Shown here in pieces: positions 14,457 to 17,191 of a stretch of 17,191 bases of DNA; within the stretch, counting starts at the first letter, position 1, and the number at the start of each line of letters is the position of its first letter. The position numbers were made by a program, and so were the translations under genes. Location: the NCBI GenBank assembly GCA_026391995.1, contig JAPLCY010000290.1:1-17191 (forward strand), read 5' to 3'. The stretch is from Candidatus Auribacterota bacterium (GTDB taxonomy: Bacteria; Auribacterota; Tritonobacteria; UBA1439). Below the pieces are notes generated by a model. The model saw only the letters and a program-made list of their open reading frames with translations. It made no database searches and was not told the DNA's origin.

Positions 14457-15431
14457 TTACCTGATCACGCCGATTCTCTTTACCGGCAGGTAGATAAAAA
14501 CGGCCTTGCCGCGTATATCCTCGAACGGCACGAAACCCCAGACCCGGCTGTCCTTGCTGTTCATGCTGTTGTCGCCGAGGGCGAGGTAGCTGTCCGCCGG
14601 GACCCGGAACTTCTGGCCCGGGTGTCCGTAGAGGCCGCGCTCGGGGGGGATATTGACGTAGTGGATGTTGAAAATCCTTGGATCGGTAACCAGTTCATCG
14701 TTGATATAGATATGGCCATCGCGAATCTCCACCGTTTCGCCGGGCAGGCCGATGCACCGCTTGACAAAATCCTTGTTCTGGTACTCTATGCTCCTGGAAC
14801 CGCACCTCGGGCAGGCACGCGGCTGTCCGTGTGTAAGAACGAAGTCGGATTCAGACAGGGACTGGGGGCAGTTGTTGCAGTGGTAGTTGAACGGGAATTT
14901 GAAGACGATGATATCCCCGCGGACGGGTTTTCTTAGAGAGAGCTTTTCAAAGCGCCACGTGGGGAGCTCGAACCCGGTATTTGTCCAGGGGATGCCGATC
15001 CAGTCGAGCGTTTCGGGCCCGTAGATGAACTTGTTGACGACGATATGATCCCCGAAACCGCCGTGGTTGGCGGCCCCCCAGAGAGTCGGCTCCATGGAGC
15101 CGGTCGGTATCTTGAAGAGCTGTATGACGAACGTCCTCAGGAATATGGCCAGGATAAGGGCAAAGATGAACGCCTCGGCATACTCCCTGACGATGGATTT
15201 TTTTGCAAAGCCCAGACAGCGGTCCATGCTGCGGTAGAGCCTGTCCGCTGCCCGATCGATCTCGGGAATAGCGCGTGCGCGCAGCGCGCCTTTAAGATCG
15301 GCCATCTCCTGATCGAGGAGCAGGGCGTCGCGTTCCGGAAGCTTCCGGCGGTGCTTGCGGTAGAGCTTTCTTGTGGTGGCGAGTATGATCTTCGCGTTCT
15401 TGACGGTCCTGCGATCGCTCCAGAAACTCAT
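14457..15431 (-). CDS. lepB: Signal peptidase I with a zinc-ribbon-like insert
   Basis: Type I signal peptidase, 324 residues, cleaving signal peptides on the outer face of the inner membrane. Residues 1-80 are a charged cytoplasmic region, 85-105 a transmembrane helix (FIFALILAIFLRTFVIQLF), then KIPTGSMEPTL with catalytic Ser112, RGDIIVFKFP, and DFVKRCIGLPGE with the general-base Lys224, followed by LALGDNSMNSKDSRVWGFV. Between the RGD strand and the lysine box is an insert of about 35 residues with CNNC (185-188) and CPRC (207-210), the pattern of a zinc ribbon. The start has GGAGGG three nt upstream. It follows lepA on the same strand, as in E. coli. All core catalytic residues are present. 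Confidence 0.93.
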   Translation of the reverse strand: MSFWSDRRTVKNAKIILATTRKLYRKHRRKLPERDALLLDQEMADLKGALRARAIPEIDRAADRLYRSMDRCLGFAKKSIVREYAEAFIFALILAIFLRTFVIQLFKIPTGSMEPTLWGAANHGGFGDHIVVNKFIYGPETLDWIGIPWTNTGFELPTWRFEKLSLRKPVRGDIIVFKFPFNYHCNNCPQSLSESDFVLTHGQPRACPRCGSRSIEYQNKDFVKRCIGLPGETVEIRDGHIYINDELVTDPRIFNIHYVNIPPERGLYGHPGQKFRVPADSYLALGDNSMNSKDSRVWGFVPFEDIRGKAVFIYLPVKRIGVIR

Positions 15432-15511
15432 GGTCCCTCCCCTCCCCTATCCGGGGATCAGAGAGGATACCACACGGGGAAAGGAATCACAAGGGGCGGG
15501 CACGAAGTCTG

Positions 15512-15591
15512 GGGTCACTTACGGTGGGTATTTTCACCCCCCACCCCGACGGGGGGAGGGGGATGATGTGGGCCCCCCCCATGAGTGACCC
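15512..15591. repeat. GC-rich inverted-repeat element between lepA and lepB
   Basis: Outer arms GGGTCACT (15512-15519) and AGTGACCC (15584-15591) are perfect inverted repeats bounding 80 bp. Inside, CCCCCCACCCC (15537-15547) and GGGGGGAGGGGG (15551-15562) fold on a GAC loop. No T-run follows on either strand, so it is not a typical terminator. It looks like a REP/MITE-type dispersed intergenic element in the 182-nt gap between lepA and lepB; on the minus-strand transcript it would form a strong hairpin that could separate the expression of the two genes. Confidence 0.6.
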
Positions 15592-15613
15592 AGTACGGCA
15601 TGAAGAGAATTCT

Positions 15614-17191
15614 TCAATCGAGCTTGAGGATTTCGATGAACGCCTTCTGGGGAATGTTGATCTTGCCGATCTGCTTCATCTTCTTCTTCCCCTCCTTCTG
15701 CTTCTCCCAGAGCTTCCGCTTCCGGGTGATGTCGCCGCCGTAGCACTTCGCGGTGACATCCTTTTTCAGGGGGCGGACGACCTCGCTGGCGATGATCCGG
15801 TTGGCGATCGCCGCCTGTATCGCGACACGGAACATCTGCCGTGGGATCACCTCCTTCAGCTTCTCGGCGATCTGTCTCCCCCTCCCCTCGGCCTTGCTCC
15901 GGTGGACCATGAAGGAGAACGCGTCGACCGGCTCCTTGTTGAGGAGGATGTCCAGCTTGACGATGTCGGAGGGCCTGAAACCGATGTGCTCGTAATCCAT
16001 GGAGCCGTAGCCGCTGGTCACGGATTTGAGGCGGTCGTAGAAGTCGATGACCACCTCGTTGAACGGGAGCTCGAAGGTGAGGATGACGCGATGCTTGTCG
16101 ATCGATTCCGTCCGGATGCACTCGCCCCTGCGCTCCTGGGCGAGTTTCATGACGGAGCCGATCATCTCGTTCGGCACGATGATAAAGGCGCGTATCATCG
16201 GTTCCCGGATCTCTTCCATCTCCGAGGCCGCGGGCATGCGAACGGGGTTGTCAATCTCCACCACGGTTCCGTCGGTCTTCTTGATCGAATAAATCACGCT
16301 CGGTACCGTGGCGACGATCCCCACCTTGTGCTCCCGCCCGAGGCGCTCCTGGATAATCTCCATGTGCAGGAGGCCCAGGAACCCGCAGCGAAATCCGAAG
16401 CCGAGCGCCACCGAATTCTCGGGCTCGTAGGTGAAGGAGCAGTCGTTCAGGCGGAGGCGGTTGAGCGCCGCCTTGAGATTTTCGTACGCATCCGTGCTGG
16501 CCGGGTAGAATCCGCTGAACACCATCGGGCGGAGCCGCTTGAACCCCGGAAGGGGTTCGGCCGCGGGTGCCCTCGCGGCCGTGATGGTATCTCCTATCTG
16601 GACATCAGACGAGTCCTTGATATTGGCGATGATATAGCCGACCTCGCCCGGCTGCAGGCGCTCGCGCGGTGTCATGGCGGGCGTGAAGAACCCCACCTCC
16701 TGCACCTCGAATGACTTCCCGGTGGACATGAGGATGATCTTTTCACCCGGCTCTACGTGCCCGCCGAAAATCCTGACGTGGACCACCACACCGCGAAAGT
16801 TGTCGAAGATTGAATCAAAGATCAGAGCCTTGAGCTCGTTGCCGGCCAGGGCAACCGGGGGCGGAATTTTTGCAACGACCGCCTCGAGAAGCTCTTTGAC
16901 TCCAACACCGGTCTTGGCGCTGACACAGAGGGCGTCCTGCGCGGGGAGGGCGAGCACGTCCTCGATCTGGCGCTTGGTTTCGGGGACATCGGCGTTCTGG
17001 AGGTCGATCTTATTGATGACGGGGATGATTTCCAGGTCGGCGTTCAGCGCGGAATAGAGATTCGCCAGCGTCTGTGCTTCGATGCCCTGGGTGGCATCCA
17101 CCACCAGCACTGCCCCCTCGCAAGCATTGAGGGCGCGGCTGACCTCATAACCAAAGTCCACGTGACCCGGGGTGTCGATCAGGTTTAGTTC
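15614..17191 (-). CDS. lepA: Elongation factor 4 (LepA) GTPase, 5' partial
   Basis: Ribosome-associated back-translocase GTPase. 525 residues are visible of about 600; the frame is open to the right edge, so the P-loop and switch I are outside the window. Visible GTPase motifs are DTPGHVDF (G3), NKID (G4) and SAK (G5), followed by domain II ([15 protein letters not shown]), LepA-typical [20 protein letters not shown], and the LepA-specific C-terminal domain with [20 protein letters not shown], ending [13 protein letters not shown]. The C-terminus is complete at 15614. Cotranscription with lepB is the common bacterial arrangement. Its promoter is beyond the window. Confidence 0.96.
   Translation of the reverse strand, partial: ELNLIDTPGHVDFGYEVSRALNACEGAVLVVDATQGIEAQTLANLYSALNADLEIIPVINKIDLQNADVPETKRQIEDVLALPAQDALCVSAKTGVGVKELLEAVVAKIPPPVALAGNELKALIFDSIFDNFRGVVVHVRIFGGHVEPGEKIILMSTGKSFEVQEVGFFTPAMTPRERLQPGEVGYIIANIKDSSDVQIGDTITAARAPAAEPLPGFKRLRPMVFSGFYPASTDAYENLKAALNRLRLNDCSFTYEPENSVALGFGFRCGFLGLLHMEIIQERLGREHKVGIVATVPSVIYSIKKTDGTVVEIDNPVRMPAASEMEEIREPMIRAFIIVPNEMIGSVMKLAQERRGECIRTESIDKHRVILTFELPFNEVVIDFYDRLKSVTSGYGSMDYEHIGFRPSDIVKLDILLNKEPVDAFSFMVHRSKAEGRGRQIAEKLKEVIPRQMFRVAIQAAIANRIIASEVVRPLKKDVTAKCYGGDITRKRKLWEKQKEGKKKMKQIGKINIPQKAFIEILKLD

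Noticed and set aside
15524..16714. 396-codon plus-strand ORF over lepA
   Set aside because: It is antisense to conserved LepA sequence and begins inside a GC-rich repeat.

Overview
The window is a gene-dense, GC-rich bacterial chromosome segment with one AT-rich patch (about 14,060-14,460). A lipoprotein with an outer-membrane-type lipobox, a TrkH-type K+ system, the classic lepA-lepB pair and a cytoplasmic GH57 enzyme suggest a Gram-negative, probably uncultivated lineage. I cannot name the phylum from sequence alone.

Positions 1-4399 (+): a potassium-uptake operon. Two single-unit TrkA genes lie in tandem (the first cut by the window edge), followed by trkH. Between trkA and trkH sits an unlisted 38-46 residue membrane ORF that overlaps both neighbours by ATGA. 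Downstream come a membrane-anchored OB-fold-like protein, a small secreted coiled-coil protein and a rhomboid protease. Positions 4389-6893 (+) hold a UlaG-like metallo-beta-lactamase-fold hydrolase, a diacylglycerol-kinase-family lipid kinase and a TPR lipoprotein, tightly packed or overlapping.

Positions 6945-12629 (+): a glycogen/alpha-glucan cluster behind a near-consensus sigma-70 promoter. It contains glgC, glgA, a GalT-family enzyme whose sequence resembles the plant ADP-glucose phosphorylase type, and a GH57 glucanohydrolase. Both synthesis genes are damaged: glgC has a frameshift with about 13 codons missing, and glgA lacks about 180 residues in two in-frame gaps that include catalytic segments. 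The GalT-like and GH57 genes look intact. Either glycogen synthesis has decayed while breakdown persists, or the assembly lost sequence here.

Positions 12630-14460: an accessory patch. It holds an AAA-type ATPase with a C-terminal winged helix, preceded by two palindromes exactly 42 bp apart and followed by a perfect DnaA box, then a 14-bp palindrome over a -10 element and a small HTH protein on the minus strand. Positions 14457-17191 (-): lepA (N-terminus cut) then lepB. This signal peptidase I carries a four-cysteine zinc-ribbon-like insert close to its catalytic lysine. A GC-rich inverted-repeat element separates lepA and lepB.

The strongest leads are the hidden small membrane ORF in the trk operon, the ATPase/winged-helix protein with phased operators and adjacent DnaA boxes, the zinc-ribbon signal peptidase, and the half-broken glycogen cluster.
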